Assembly (NCBI GenBank): GCA_004802705.1 | Contig: SGPL01000269.1 | Location: 1-44,175 of the forward strand | Direction of reading: 5' to 3' | From: Bondarzewia mesenterica | Lineage: Eukaryota > Basidiomycota > Agaricomycetes > Russulales > Bondarzewiaceae | DNA: 44,175 bases | Shown here: one piece after another, positions 1-11,209 of the stretch | Numbering within the stretch: the first letter of the stretch is position 1 | How the letters are laid out: each line of letters opens with the position of its first letter | Notes under the pieces: generated by a model | Told to the model about the DNA's origin: nothing | Database searches by the model: none | What the model saw: the letters and a program-made list of their open reading frames with translations, nothing else | Made by a program: the position numbers and the translations under genes

Positions 1-1055
1 AATACTGAGTGGATCGGTGAAGAATATGGGACAGGAGAAGTGAGATATGTCGAAAGTACCACCTTGATAAACACTTAATTCAAACCATTTTGGAATTATT
101 CAATATTTCCTGCTCAAACATTTCATGCACCATGAGGAGGATTTATCAGTATTTAAGAAAAAGAAATGAAGGGCAATAGTGAGGAACTGGTTTTGCTACA
201 ATGAATTAACCAACACTGGGTCCCTACCCAAGTGGTGTCCCACGATAGTACTGTAGGGCAGCTAGCTGGAGATGGTATAGTGAAGAGTCCCAAACAGGCA
301 AACGGAGCATCAAGTAAGAACGTCATTCCGCTGCAATTCCGAGTGAGTGTAGTTGAACCAGTTCATTTGCGTGCGTACGAAACCCCGTTGTTCACTCTGA
401 GTTCAGACGTGAACCGAAAGGATGAGAGCGCACACAAGCCTCAGTCGCGGGTACTCAGAGACACAAAGCGCTGAAACGTTGCAGGATTGACTACTCTCAA
501 GGTGACTCAAAAGCTCACACGATATGGCCAAGATTTTGCAAGGCCGCACAGTTTGGGTCTGATACAAACTGAAATTCAAGCCCAGGAGCGTGCATACTAC
601 TGACACCATGGGTAGGTCGACAATTGCCTCGGAATCCCGCGCGGGAAGGGGGGAGAGAATGCGTTAGCCCAGACTGGTACTCTTCCTGGCGTCAGTGTAT
701 TCGTCCGCGTGCTCAGCACCTCTGTAAAAGATGAATCCCCCCGGTGACAACTCCGTCGTTTAAAGCGGAGCGGAGTGAAAGTCGATCCAATTTGACGTTC
801 CTCCCAGACGGACAAAGGGGTCATTACGCGCGCTCAAACCTGTTTCAACGTCATGAGTTATTACCGACGTGCAGTACAAGTATGATAAAAACACAGCAAT
901 GCCTGGCGTCATATCAACTTTCAGTCAGACAGTGGAGACAGAAGGAAGAGACTAAATTCAAGACACACCTTTGTACCCAAAAAAAAAACCCCTGAACCCG
1001 AAATGACATTCCTCAAGCACCGAAAAAGTCGCATGAAACCCAGATGAATCGGAAA
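1..1055. other. No gene recognised (left flank)
   Basis: Open frames here are short, overlap on both strands and have no recognisable domain or consistent splice structure. I see no RNA gene, long repeat or mobile-element motif. It is downstream of the DUF202 gene and probably holds its 3' UTR plus intergenic DNA. Confidence 0.5.
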
Positions 1056-2383
1056 TTACTTGCGCACGCCGAGGATGCCACCAAAGACGACGATGGTGAG
1101 CGCACAGACGGCAAAGGCTTGCAATGCGACGGTGAGCCGTGCGGCGGGGAATAGCCCGCGGGTGAGGAGGGTCTGGATGCGGAAGTAGCGCGTTGTGCCT
1201 GTCGTGGCGAAGTTCCGACAATGACGATCGGCATAAGCGGATGTCGACATGTAGAGGAGGTGGGCAGGCCGAAATGTCGAGAGATCGAGAATGGGCGATG
1301 GGTTTCAGAGAGTGAGGAGAAGGGGGGGAGAGGGGACGTACCGACGACTAGTACGAACATGCCTATGAGGATGACGGTTGCACCTAGAGGACGCGCGAAA
1401 CGTGTCATACGTGCAGCTGCAGCTGCTGAGGCGGTATTGGACGCGATAGTGAAAAGTTGGACCAGGGCTGCGCGTGCATGAACAACCGCACGGATGTAAA
1501 AGACCAGACGGAGCAAGCGTATTGTGAGTAGGATGTGAGCGCGCAAGGTAGGCGGAGCGGGGAGACGCACCGACGCCTGCGCTGGCAAACGCGAGACTGG
1601 TCCGAACGTAAGCAAGAAAGGTGCGTTCCAAGGCGAGATGGTCACGCGCGACGCTGCCCGTATTTTCGAGGACGAGCACGGGGGAAAAACGATAGAGCCA
1701 TGGTGGGATTCGTGATCGGCCGGAAGACGGAGATGGTGGAGATAGGGATGTGGGAGGGTCTAATTCTGCAGTATATGTGAGTCGTTAGAGGTAGACAGCT
1801 TATTAGAGAGTGAATAGCAGAGTGCGTTACCGTCATTGTTCGTGGACGTCGTCGAGCGCTTCCCCCTTTTCCGCTTCTTCGTCGCGCGGGCCTGGGACAG
1901 TGGAGGTGTGTGCGATCCGGTGGGAGAATCGACGTCGCCGTTCACACTGGGGTGAGGGGTACAAGCAATCCCGCTTGCATCTTCATGCGAGTATACGGCA
2001 TCCCCCTCTCCCAGCGTGCCTATGCTGGCGGCCGGCGACATCGCCGGAGGCACCCCAAGCCCTCCATTGGCACCTATCTCGACGTCGACGTCATTATCAT
2101 GGTCGAGACCTAACTCAATCCCCGCGTCCTTCTCATTTCTCGTAGAATCCATACTTAGGATATTCTTACAAGTGATCCTGGGCGGACCTCCTTCTCCTGC
2201 GTGCGATCCGAATACAGGGTATAGCTGTGACGTGGAAGCCCGTGGAGAAGGAGTGGGTGAAGACGAAGACGATGGGCGCGAGGAGGGGAAGGGAGAGGGA
2301 GCAAGGGAAGGGTAGATTGTGGGGCTCCGGCGCCCCTGCCAAACGTGGCACGGGTTCTCGTAGGCTGATCTGCATTTACTCAC
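1056..2383 (-). CDS. DUF202 domain membrane protein
   Basis: Four exons read 2383-1831, 1765-1571, 1467-1342 and 1198-1056; all introns are GT-AG and the phases join to a 338-residue protein. The N-terminal half is Ser/Pro/Asp-rich and looks disordered. The C-terminal 120 or so residues match DUF202 (the YidH-like family that also forms the membrane part of VTC polyphosphate polymerase subunits): a VLVLENTGSVARDHLA block, then ERTFLAYVRTSLA, followed by three hydrophobic segments, the last just before the stop. This domain is a small three-helix membrane module; it has no SPX domain here, so a VTC role is not implied. The start is uncertain: an in-frame ATG at 2152 would give 261 residues and would remove the most repetitive Ser/Pro part. 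Confidence 0.85.
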
Positions 2384-2931
2384 GTTCTAGGAAGTTAGAG
2401 TCTGTAATGTTGAGGGCCTGTTGACAGGCAATTTAGATGCGGGAGGATGGTCGTGCATGGTAGTGGAGCTATGGTCGGGCTCTTGAATGCTCTTGAAGAG
2501 TCGGGGGCGGACGCTATTCGATGTTGGCATGCTTTCCGCTTTGAATGGTGCGCATGACACTGTAAAGCAAGGAGTTCCTGAAGGCTCTGAAAATTCGATA
2601 AATAATTATACAATTATAAGAGAGTACATTGAGTGATAGCGTTGATAGCGTAGCCGAAACGTAGTATAGAGTACAGTACATAGCGGGCCGTGAGTAAGTA
2701 GAATACAACAAAATTGGAGCTGGAGATACAGTGCAGTGAGAAGGACAACAGATTAAGAAATAAACCCGACTTTCAATACGGATGATTATACGTGTAAATG
2801 TATGATGTAGACAGGTCGGCGCAGAACGCAACCTGGATGCGAATTCTGGGAATAGGAAGGAGGACCTGTGGATATAAGTACTCGCCGTCAGCCGATGAGT
2901 GAGGGGCCGGAGTAGAGATCATCGACGCACC
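2384..2931. other. Intergenic, nothing recognised
   Basis: About 550 bp between the DUF202 gene and the small Ser/Pro-rich gene. A 105-codon minus frame at 2514-2831 has no composition or motif that suggests coding. Both flanking genes are on the minus strand, so this should hold the DUF202 promoter and the 3' UTR of the upstream gene. Confidence 0.45.
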
Positions 2932-3384
2932 TCAATAGTTTCTCATAAGGATGGGATTGGGTGCCTTGCCACGATCAGGAGATGGTAACTTTTTTTCGGG
3001 GACTGGCATCATGGTGGGGAACATCGGGCTGCCCACGGCATAGACCATGTCCGAATGCAAGTCCGAGTGCCCGTCAGACGACGAGGATATTGTCGTCGGA
3101 TATGACGACGAAGAGAGAGACAAGCGGCTCTCCACCGTACTCACCTATACAGAAATTCGTGTCGTTCAATACATAATCGATGGTGAGAGGGAGGAAGAAA
3201 AAGGACATACAGAGCGCCTGCGCTCCTCACGCCGCTGCGATGACAGTGGAATCTCGGTGAGCGCAACCTCGGTTGGCTTGGGAGATGGGGGTGGTACAAG
3301 CGGGGTGTTGAAAAGGAACATGACTGTCGACACGACAGATCGGGAGGCTGAGGGTGTAGACGAGGAAATGGGTGTAGAAGGCAT
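2932..3384 (-). CDS. Small Ser/Pro-rich hypothetical protein
   Basis: Two exons (3384-3211 and 3144-2932) joined by a 66-nt GTATGT...TATAG intron keep one frame and give 128 residues. The protein is rich in Ser and Pro, has a basic cluster RREERRR at about residues 51-57 just before the splice, and ends with a Pro/Lys-rich tail. I recognise no domain and see no signal peptide. The frame stays open upstream of the chosen ATG, so a further 5' exon is possible. The canonical donor and exact phase match are the main evidence that this is a real gene. Confidence 0.5.
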
Positions 3385-3846
3385 AGAAACAGATGCTATT
3401 GTACTATGTTTCTTGTGGGCAGTTATTGGGTGAGTATGCCGTTAGGCAGGCGATTGCAATTCAGCCTACAATGTGTGAAGGTTAGCGGTTTGGACCGAGG
3501 GTTACGCGAGAGGTGGATAGTAGGTACGCAACAGATTTTGAGAGTTTTTATGCGGAGAAGAAATGTCTCCGACATCGTTTATAAGAAGAGGTCTCATGTG
3601 ATATGACGCACTCGGGAGCATACTGGAGCATGTGCATGACTAACCAGCGGGACCAGGCCTGAGCTCTGCCTAGCTCTGCTCATCATCTACTTACCGAGGC
3701 ACACCAGGGCACACCTATGCAAAAGATATGTACGCATCTCAAATTTGAATAATAGCATTGATAAAATAAAACGACAGTCTGTTTGATTCAAGGATTTCTT
3801 GCCGAAAATGTGACGGGAAAAAAAGTCCGACAGTCGGAGTGGCTTA
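3385..3846. other. Intergenic, nothing recognised
   Basis: About 460 bp between the Ser/Pro-rich gene and the tRNA. No motif or convincing reading frame seen. It should include the 3' flank of the tRNA, where a run of T on the minus strand would end RNA polymerase III transcription. Confidence 0.4.
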
Positions 3847-3937
3847 TGGACATGCCCGGAATTGAACCGGACACCTCTCGCAAGCACACTGATGCCAAAT
3901 GCTAAGCGAGCGTGATAACCAACTACACCACATGCCC
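3847..3937 (-). tRNA. tRNA-Ala (AGC) with a 17-nt intron
   Basis: The minus strand folds as a full cloverleaf. The acceptor stem GGGCATG pairs with CATGTCC (one G-T pair), discriminator A is at 3847, and a five-pair T stem carries the B-box GGTTCAATTCC. The anticodon stem CTCGC/GCGAG closes a loop with AGC at 3903-3901. A 17-nt insertion at 3883-3899 lies one base 3' of the anticodon, the standard place for eukaryotic nuclear tRNA introns removed by the tRNA splicing endonuclease. The AGC anticodon (read as IGC after deamination) and the sequence around it fit eukaryotic tRNA-Ala. No CCA is encoded. Confidence 0.93.
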
Positions 3938-4420
3938 ATAATACTTTTATTTGATAGTAAAAAATATTTCTAAACTTTGAACGTCTAATTTCTTAAAAAG
4001 ACGGACGCAAGACGGAGGTGCAGAACTTACGTGTTTGGATTAATGCGATACTCCAATTAGTCTGCACTTGAATGCCGTATACGTATACAGCAGGTTTTTA
4101 TCAGGATTTCTATGTTAAACCTTCGGATATATGCAAACATTGTACAGCCCATGCTAATCCATCCTCCTCCATCCGTGTCAAACGGTGCAGGCTTCTGATG
4201 CATGCATCGGATGGGCAAGCTGAGTACCAAAACAGACATAATGCAGCAAAAAAGACATACCAAACATGTGCTGGCTTTGGGGACGTCAAATGAGATGCTG
4301 TGTTTCTCGACAATGAAGAGCCTCGGGAGTCATATGCATGCAGCGAGGTCACATCATACGTTTCTAAATTTTCCGCACGCTATCAAAGAGACGTATAAGA
4401 CACAAGCAATCATGCAAGCA
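3938..4420. other. Intergenic, nothing recognised
   Basis: About 480 bp between the 5' end of the tRNA gene and the 3' end of the DUF6534 gene. Short frames on both strands are shadows of each other. Nothing else seen. Confidence 0.4.
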
Positions 4421-5843
4421 CTATGAGGGCATGTACGCAGGAAGACAACATACCGACGAAACGTAAAGCTGAATGCGCCCGTTCTCACTATCGTAGTGGG
4501 CGTTTCCACCGTCAGGGCCCAGCCCTAGCCTGAGTGGACCTCTGCGACTATTCAGAATCATTATGTCATCAGCTCGGAAATAGCGAAAAGTGTTGATGTT
4601 AGTCTTACGAAGAAGCGAATTCGAGTAGACTGCAAAGAAATTCGCAAAGTCATGCGCATACACACAATGTGGAGAACACTCACATTTGGGGTAAAAGGCG
4701 GAGCAAAATGTAAAAAGTTATTCGTATTCTGAGTCCGTCATAAGGGATGAGTGAGCAAAAGCTTACCGGTTCTAGGGAGCGCAAATGCCTGAGAAGGAGG
4801 TAGGCGATATCACCGACTAGCTGCATGCTCCAGGTATGACACTCACGAAGATCAGCATCAAAACCGCGACGATGCTTCAAAAAATAGTTTATGATGCTCA
4901 ATTGAAGGACAGAATACTGCAACAAATCTGGTGAGCAGGCCAGTCTCTGGAGCGCGATCATCAGGCTCATTTGAATCGCAGACAGCATATGTCAATATGG
5001 AACTCACCGATTGTCCACATCGTGAGCTTTGAGATGAGCTTATCGGTTCTAACAGTCTATTATCAGAATTGCATGCTGAAAAGGCGTTTCACTGCAGTTA
5101 CGATCTCATTCCGGTGCGATAAGTGTGCAGAAAATAGCATAACGCGCTCGTGTTGATTATATCAAGCACTACATCTAGCGAGATCGTCGCCACCGGCACC
5201 CATCGATACTTCGTATTGACGACTAATGGTCCATGGATTTGCAGTAGTATTGCCGCCGATAGCGAGCCGCAGAACTCGAAAAGGACCCGGTCCACGAAAT
5301 CATGGCGATCGGGATCCAACGTGCAAGCACCAAGACTCGATAACCATAGTAACCCTGAAATGGCACATCGGCGGTCAGAGGTAACAAGAATTGGAGAGAA
5401 AAAAAGGATGCCAACCTGAACGAGGGCGGTGATGATGCTGTGAAGGATAAGCAATACGTTTAAAGTCCATTGTTTACTATCTACAGACGACCAGTCACCA
5501 TACGATGTCACGGTTACCGAGTAAAGCATGACAATGAATAATAGTGTGTGCACGGTTTCCAGAATCCTACAAAGACATATAGGGTCAGAAAGAATATGAC
5601 GGAGAGAACAGAAGTATCTCAACCAAACAACGAAGATCTGACAGAGGTTTGCAATAGATCCTTCAGTGACAATGGTTGTCAATCGGATTGAGAGAGAAGT
5701 TCGCTCACTGTGAATTTGATTTCCCTTGTATCCTTGTATCCGGCTCTAATATATGCGAACACCTGAGAACAAGTGACACCATAGAGAAACGTTGATATCA
5801 GGGTTGATACCTCGAGGGCCCTCAAGAAGAGCGTCGATGACAT
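4421..5843 (-). CDS. DUF6534 multi-pass membrane protein
   Basis: This family is abundant in agaricomycetes, has about seven hydrophobic segments and no established function. I read exon 1 at 5843-5709 (MSSTL start, FLYGVTCSQVFAY block), a 14-nt exon at 5637-5624 that restores the Trp before ILETVHTLLF, exon 3 at 5566-5416, and later exons with the family hallmarks ALCYFLHTYRTGM, STDKLISKLTMWTI, ETGLLTRF and, near the 3' end, VYSNSLL and ILNSR. The STDKL join needs an intron with TAACTG...TGTTAG limits, which restores the expected motif exactly. The stop is at 4421. Between about 5260 and 5330 two frames must be connected; either a further short intron or a frameshift is present and I could not decide. 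The exact exon set there and in the last 400 bp is therefore provisional. Confidence 0.75.
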
Positions 5844-7444
5844 GGGGATGCGACAGCATAAGAGGAAACGAGATGGACGGGGAAGGACGGAGTGCGACCA
5901 AATACACTCCACGGCAGGTGTCCTACATACGAGCCCCTTACTGCTGCAGCGCAAAATGCGAGGCTAGTTCGCAGCAGAAAAGACCAAGAAAAGACTAATT
6001 AATTCATCGCTCCGTATTTCCCCTCACTCGATTGGCTGTCCCCTCTCCGATCATGATCTGGACTCAAAGCGCAACGCTTATAGACGGAATGCACAGCGAG
6101 TTCACTCACCTCAGGTGAATACCTGCATGCAACAAACCAATGCATTTACCTTTCAAGATAGTAGCTCCCACCTGGTCGCAACCTGTAAGCTTGGTAGGAA
6201 CGAAGACAGGAAATAGAGGGTCGCGCGACCATCGCGAGAAGCGGGAAGCAAATCGGAGGTTAACTACAGCATCTCAGCGACATATCGGATCCTGCAGCTG
6301 ATGGACATAAACCGTGTAGTCAACCCCTGTGAGCTCATACGGACTAGAACACAATGTGCGAGCGAGAACTCACCTGGCTGAAATAAAAAATTGAAAACTT
6401 GTTCCTACGTCCGATGCACTAACAAGCCGGCCGACAGCAACAGCGAATGCATCTCTTTTGAGTAAATTGATATATCAAGTGAGAAAACTTCAGTAAAATG
6501 GCGGCTCGTGGCGATTGTGGCCCGTCTATAGTTACTAGTACAATTATGATAAGACAGGGTAGTCTCCTTATTTAAGGCAGAGTAGGCATTCGTCAACCTT
6601 TATGCCTCAGGCCTAGGATGCTCCTTTATGACCCTTACAGAGGTGCACGCGGCCTCGCCGAATCCAAGGATTTTGGGCTGGGCAGGTTTTGACTTATTTA
6701 GCTAAGTGCAGGACGGCTAGCTGTGTCATGGGCGGAGGGAATTCATCTACCTTTAAGTGCATTAGATGTAGAGAACAAAATGAAGAGGAGCTCAGGTTGG
6801 CACGTATGCAATCCGAGTTGAATTGCTGGAAGGTCCGATACCGGCCAGACAGGAGGATCCAGAGGCACGAAATGAATGAAACGCTGACGACTGGCTCCTC
6901 TGCCATCCTGTCTCCCTGAGGCAGAGTAGTTAGTTGTCAACTTGCGTGCCTCCGAAGGATGTCTGAAACTCTGACCTCTGGAGTCTGCCAAACTATGGCG
7001 ATGCGACTGGCACGACTGGCGTATGATTTCGACTCGTCCCAGCTAGGCCATCGCTTGAGGACCCTTCTGCGTACTCGGTTGAATCCACTGGACGAGTATA
7101 CCTATACTTAGGTTCAAAAGCTAATCTTCAGCATTCAAGCATGTTATTGATGAGCCGGCAAACACTCTAATTTCAGTCAAGAAAGAAGAATCACGGAGAT
7201 GGAAGATTTAAAAAATGGACCCAAAATCAAAGAAAAAGTAAACAAACAAAGAAGCCAATATTGTCCAAGAGGGACGAACTCGCTTACTTGGATGATATAT
7301 CGTATGTAAGGCGAGCATGCAGGGGAGGACCCCCGCTAAGTGAAAAAAGTCCATGCAAGATGATCAGGCATGATCGATAAATAATGATAGAACACAATAA
7401 AAAAAGCGCGAAGAAAAGGAAGCAGGAAAAAAAAGACGTGTTTC
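5844..7444. other. 1.6-kb intergenic region, nothing recognised
   Basis: No domain, tRNA, rRNA or mobile-element motif is visible. Short frames around 6405-6596 and 6689-6991 occur on both strands and lack plausible splice partners. A-rich stretches at about 7200-7250 and 7380-7440 (minus-strand T-rich) sit just downstream of the Cep57-like stop codon and may belong to its 3' end. The left part should hold the DUF6534 promoter. Confidence 0.4.
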
Positions 7445-10400
7445 TCATGCGAATGCTAGATGCCTTTTCAAACCCGTTGCCCGTCCTACGTTAGACGGCC
7501 CAGCTTGAGACTTGGCTTTCTCCGGAACGACAGATTGAGAAGCGGGCTTGTCCTCGAAGGTCAAGAGGTCATACAGAGAAGCAATTTGGTCCCCCTAGAC
7601 AGAACAATGAGCTATCGTATGGCCAGTCATGACCAAGGCGGACAAACCTTCTGTTCCAAGATGTCTATGACCTCACGCAAGTGTTCAGCAAGCACATTTC
7701 TTTTCACGACATTGGACGCTGGATCCATCAGCTTATACTGATCAGCAAGCTCAGTGTAGATCCTGAAGATAAACGGAGGCGTCAGCGACGGGGACATGCT
7801 TTTAGGTGCTGGTGATGTACCCCTTATAGTGAGTGAAGTCGTCCTCCAATTCTCGCAAAACTCGCATAAGGACGGTCTGCGGAGGCAATCTACCCTCGGC
7901 CGCATCTTGCTTGAGGAAATTCAAATCGCGCGCGACTCCTTCTGGCATCTTACCCTTGGCCAAACCAGCATTTTCCTCCGATCCTTCCGCAAACCCTTCA
8001 TCATCGTCACCGGCGTCCTCCACTCGGGCTCGAAGATCCCTGCCTTTACTCGCATGATACCACAAAGGCCTTTGGGTACCATACGTGCCCGAGGGAGATT
8101 CAGGACGTCGGCGCCGTCGACACACCCTGCACGTCTTTTCATTGTGCTCCGGTGCGGAGAAGAATAGGCGCTCTAAGTGCTCCCCACGGATCTGAGGAAA
8201 AGGCGTCGGTTCGGGCGGTTCGGCACCTGAGGGCAGGGCGGTACCGCGACTTCGTTGCCTGCGACGCGTCTGCGCCTGGGCCCGGAGGGGGACATGCGAC
8301 TCGTCGACGTCGAGCAATGGATTCAATTGGTCACCGACTGCATGCGCGGGAGTTGGTGCCGGGGGGCGGAAGCCAGCTTGCATTTGCGGGGAACTAGAGA
8401 AGTGACGGCGGAGAGGCTGAGGTGACTGCGCTGTTGGTGGCGAGGTTGCTCGGGCTGGCAAACGAGCGGTCATCTCATCTTCTACTGATTCTGCGTGATG
8501 TCTGTTGCTTCGTGTGCTCCGAGCGATACTGTGTTCGGAACCAGTCACAGACCCTAAGACAGAAGGAGAGCGTGAGACGGGAGAACTGGCACCGGATTGG
8601 GAGCGTGACATTGAATTAGAGTTTCGGGATGCGGAACGCATAGAGCGTTCGGAACGACGTTCTTCCAGTTCCATTGAAATACGGTCGAGCTCGTCCGCGT
8701 TGATATAACGCCGTGCACTCGCTCCGGCGACTTGTGAGGACCCTGCTGTGGCCTGGTCAGTGCGCATAGTTTGATCCGTGCGCAGGATTAGATTCCTGTC
8801 AGGTAAAACTGCGCGGGGCGGAGTGGGAGAAGCGGAGAGTGCCCCTGTAGTGGAAGAATCCATACTTCCCTCATGCATTTGCTCATCGTCATCGTCATAC
8901 TGCTCGTATCCTCGATCTTCGCTCTCCTGATCCTCATATGAGGGTTGCATTGCTCGATGCAGGTCTGGTTCTGACACAGAAAGTTGGCTGCGCTCCTGCC
9001 GGTTTCTCCGCTCCCTAAGTCCTTCTTCCACTACGCCTTTAAGGACTTCGACTTCTCCGGCCACTTTCTCGACTTCCGTGCGTAATCGATCGACTTCCTG
9101 CACTTTCTCGCGGAGCGTCTGTGAATCGGCTTCGCGCAAGGAACGGAGCTCGTCCAACACACTCTGATGGGACGCAAGCTCAGTGGACAAACGGGACATA
9201 TGCGAGCGCAACGTCGAAATGAGCGCTTCGAGGGCTATGAAAACGTCAATAGTCTGGAAGATAGTAAAAAGGCGAAAATATTACCCTTTTTTTCGTCCAC
9301 TGCTTCCTTATATCGCCTTTGACCTTCCAATCCATCGTTTCTCGCCTTCTCTTTCCCCTTTCTGTTCGACGACTCTGCCTCACGCTGTTGACGTGCGATC
9401 GCATTCTCGCGTTCTTGCACTCGCTCTCGCTCGTGTGCGACTTCTTGCCTGCACGCCTCGAGCTCACGTTCGAGCTCGCGCATGCGCTTTCGGGAGGTGT
9501 TGTTTTCGGCATCCAAGTGAGCAAGCTTCCGCTGAACTTGAGATAGTGTTTCTAAAAGATGAGCTGTGAACCAGATCGTCAGACGGTTATTATAGACAAA
9601 GTGGGTCAAAAGAGCGCGCCTTTACTCTCACTGTCTGCCTTTTCGTCATTTTCATAGCCGAGATACCGCAACCCAGCTTTTGCGGGACTCTCCACTGCGC
9701 TGGTCAAGCCAGTGACATCAGGCAGTTGCACTACCCCAGACTTGTTTGTTCCCCTGGCGTTCACGAAGGGGGGACGGCTCGCACCTGTGCAAGGGAGAGA
9801 AGTTAGTCAACTGGAACCATTAAAATCACCTACGAGTAACTGCATACCTGGAGCTGGCTTGGGTTTCACTCTGACGGTGCTCTGCGCGAACACGCCACCA
9901 TTTGTGTCCGGAGCATGCCACCGACTTTGTTCTATCTCAAGTTCATGTGCCAGGCCTCGTGCAAGCTTGGTGAATCTGGAGTTGGCGGTGGATGGGGTTG
10001 GAGGCCGGAGGGCAATCTCGGGACCGGATGCAGGACGCGAAGAGGCGATACGCGATTTCTTTGGCTTTGGGGTTGGTTGTCCCCCAAGTTGTTCGTTGTG
10101 CTCTCTGGAGTAGAAAGGGGATTTCGACGGAGGAGGCAAGTGGTGTTCCTCAACCGGTTGCGCGTTCGAACTTCGTGAGCGGTGAGAGTACGTATAGGAG
10201 AGTGCGGGTGACGCAGAGCGGATAGAAAGATGAGGGGATCGCGGCCGCTTAGGGGAGAACGTGAGGTGGGAGAGAGCATCGGACAACTTTGGACGAGAGG
10301 AGGTAGGATCGGGTGTATCAGGTTCAGAACTAGAAGTGGCCGATGAGTTTGCAGAACGCGGAGAGCGTAGTCGGGCAGCGGTGCCACGAGTCGGTTGAGA

Positions 10401-11004
10401 AGTGAGAACATGGTTCGAATCCGCGGTGCTGTCAGCGAGAGGGTTATACGAGCGTGACTGGCAAAGTTATGTAAATTTTGGATATATGTCGGCGGAAAGC
10501 GTCATTCAAACATACCGCATGCAGCGACCGCGCGTTGTTGTCGCCATCCATAAGACTGAACTTGCTGTCAATGTTGGCTACAAGGTCTTGAAGTGGACGA
10601 TCAGGGTCGTATTCCGCCCCGCTGAGGCTGAGGTCTCGCCTAGCACCTCTGCCACCAAGCCCAGCGCTAATGGTAAGAGCACTAGCGTGATGCGCAGCGG
10701 TGGACATGGTCTCTCCACCATATGGATTGATGCCATCCTCGTCGTCACGATAAGACCAAGCGTGGAGATGGCTGAGACCTTCCTCAGGATCAAAATCTTC
10801 TCTGGAGTGGTCCAGTGGAGCAAACGCAGAAAACGACGGCAGCGGTTCTGCAAGGTGTCGCGGGTACTCGATTGAATAGTCGTCGTGAGCAGAAGAGAGA
10901 TGAAGAGAGAGATCAGTGTGTTGAAGATTATGTTCTAGTTGAATACGACTCTGCTCCTGCTCATCGCCGGCAATGCTGAAGTCGAGATGATGTGTCCGCC
11001 GCAT
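7445..11004 (-). CDS. Cep57/Ppc89-like spindle-pole coiled-coil protein
   Basis: Seven exons (11004-10516, 10457-9848, 9784-9626, 9563-9285, 9234-7821, 7762-7648, 7594-7445) join in phase to 1,071 residues. The N-terminal third is Ser/Pro-rich. At about residue 385 comes VQLPDVTGLTSAVESPAKAG, the signature before the Cep57 centrosome-localisation coiled coil, followed by roughly 170 residues of heptad-like Glu/Arg/Leu-rich sequence. The C-terminus (from about residue 860) has the Cep57 microtubule-binding-type region: HLERLFF, a CRVCRRRRR cluster, LPPQTVLMRVLRELEDDF and IYTELADQYKLMDPASNVV, ending in EQKGDQIASLYDLLTFEDK. In animals Cep57 localises to centrosomes and binds microtubules; fission yeast Ppc89 anchors spindle-pole-body proteins, so a spindle-pole role is the likely one. 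The acceptor at 9235-9237 (not 9254) is required to keep KALEALI in frame. Divergent from BMS1. Confidence 0.9.
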
Positions 11005-11209
11005 TATATGTATCGCTGAAAAAAGTCGGGAGGAAAGGGTGGGAAGGCGGGTGCGGGGCAGACGGACAGAGGACGCTCGAGACGGGAACGGTTCAACTTG
11101 AAAAAGCTCGATAAGCGCCGGCCACATCACAGACGCGACGATCACGTGCACCGCGTACCCCTAACCCTCTTTCACTTTTTTCAACTCACCGCGATTCTTC
11201 ATCTGAACG
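11005..11209. promoter_or_regulatory. Bidirectional promoter, Cep57-like / BMS1
   Basis: Only 205 bp separate the two divergent start codons, so both promoters and 5' UTRs must share this stretch. A palindromic CACGTG (E-box-type) sits at 11143-11148, nearer to BMS1. No clear TATA box. Control by a bHLH factor is inference only. Confidence 0.5.

Noticed and set aside
2514..2831. 105-codon minus-strand frame rich in Tyr, Ser and Cys
   Set aside because: AT-rich, lacks a coding-like composition and sits in the expected promoter region of the DUF202 gene.
5844..7444. A gene in the 1.6-kb gap
   Set aside because: No frame over about 80 codons with consistent splice partners, no motif, and overlapping frames on both strands.
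9235..9284. The first CAG acceptor (9254-9256) for intron 4 of the Cep57-like gene
   Set aside because: It creates an immediate stop; the next TAG acceptor keeps the conserved EKKALEALI reading.
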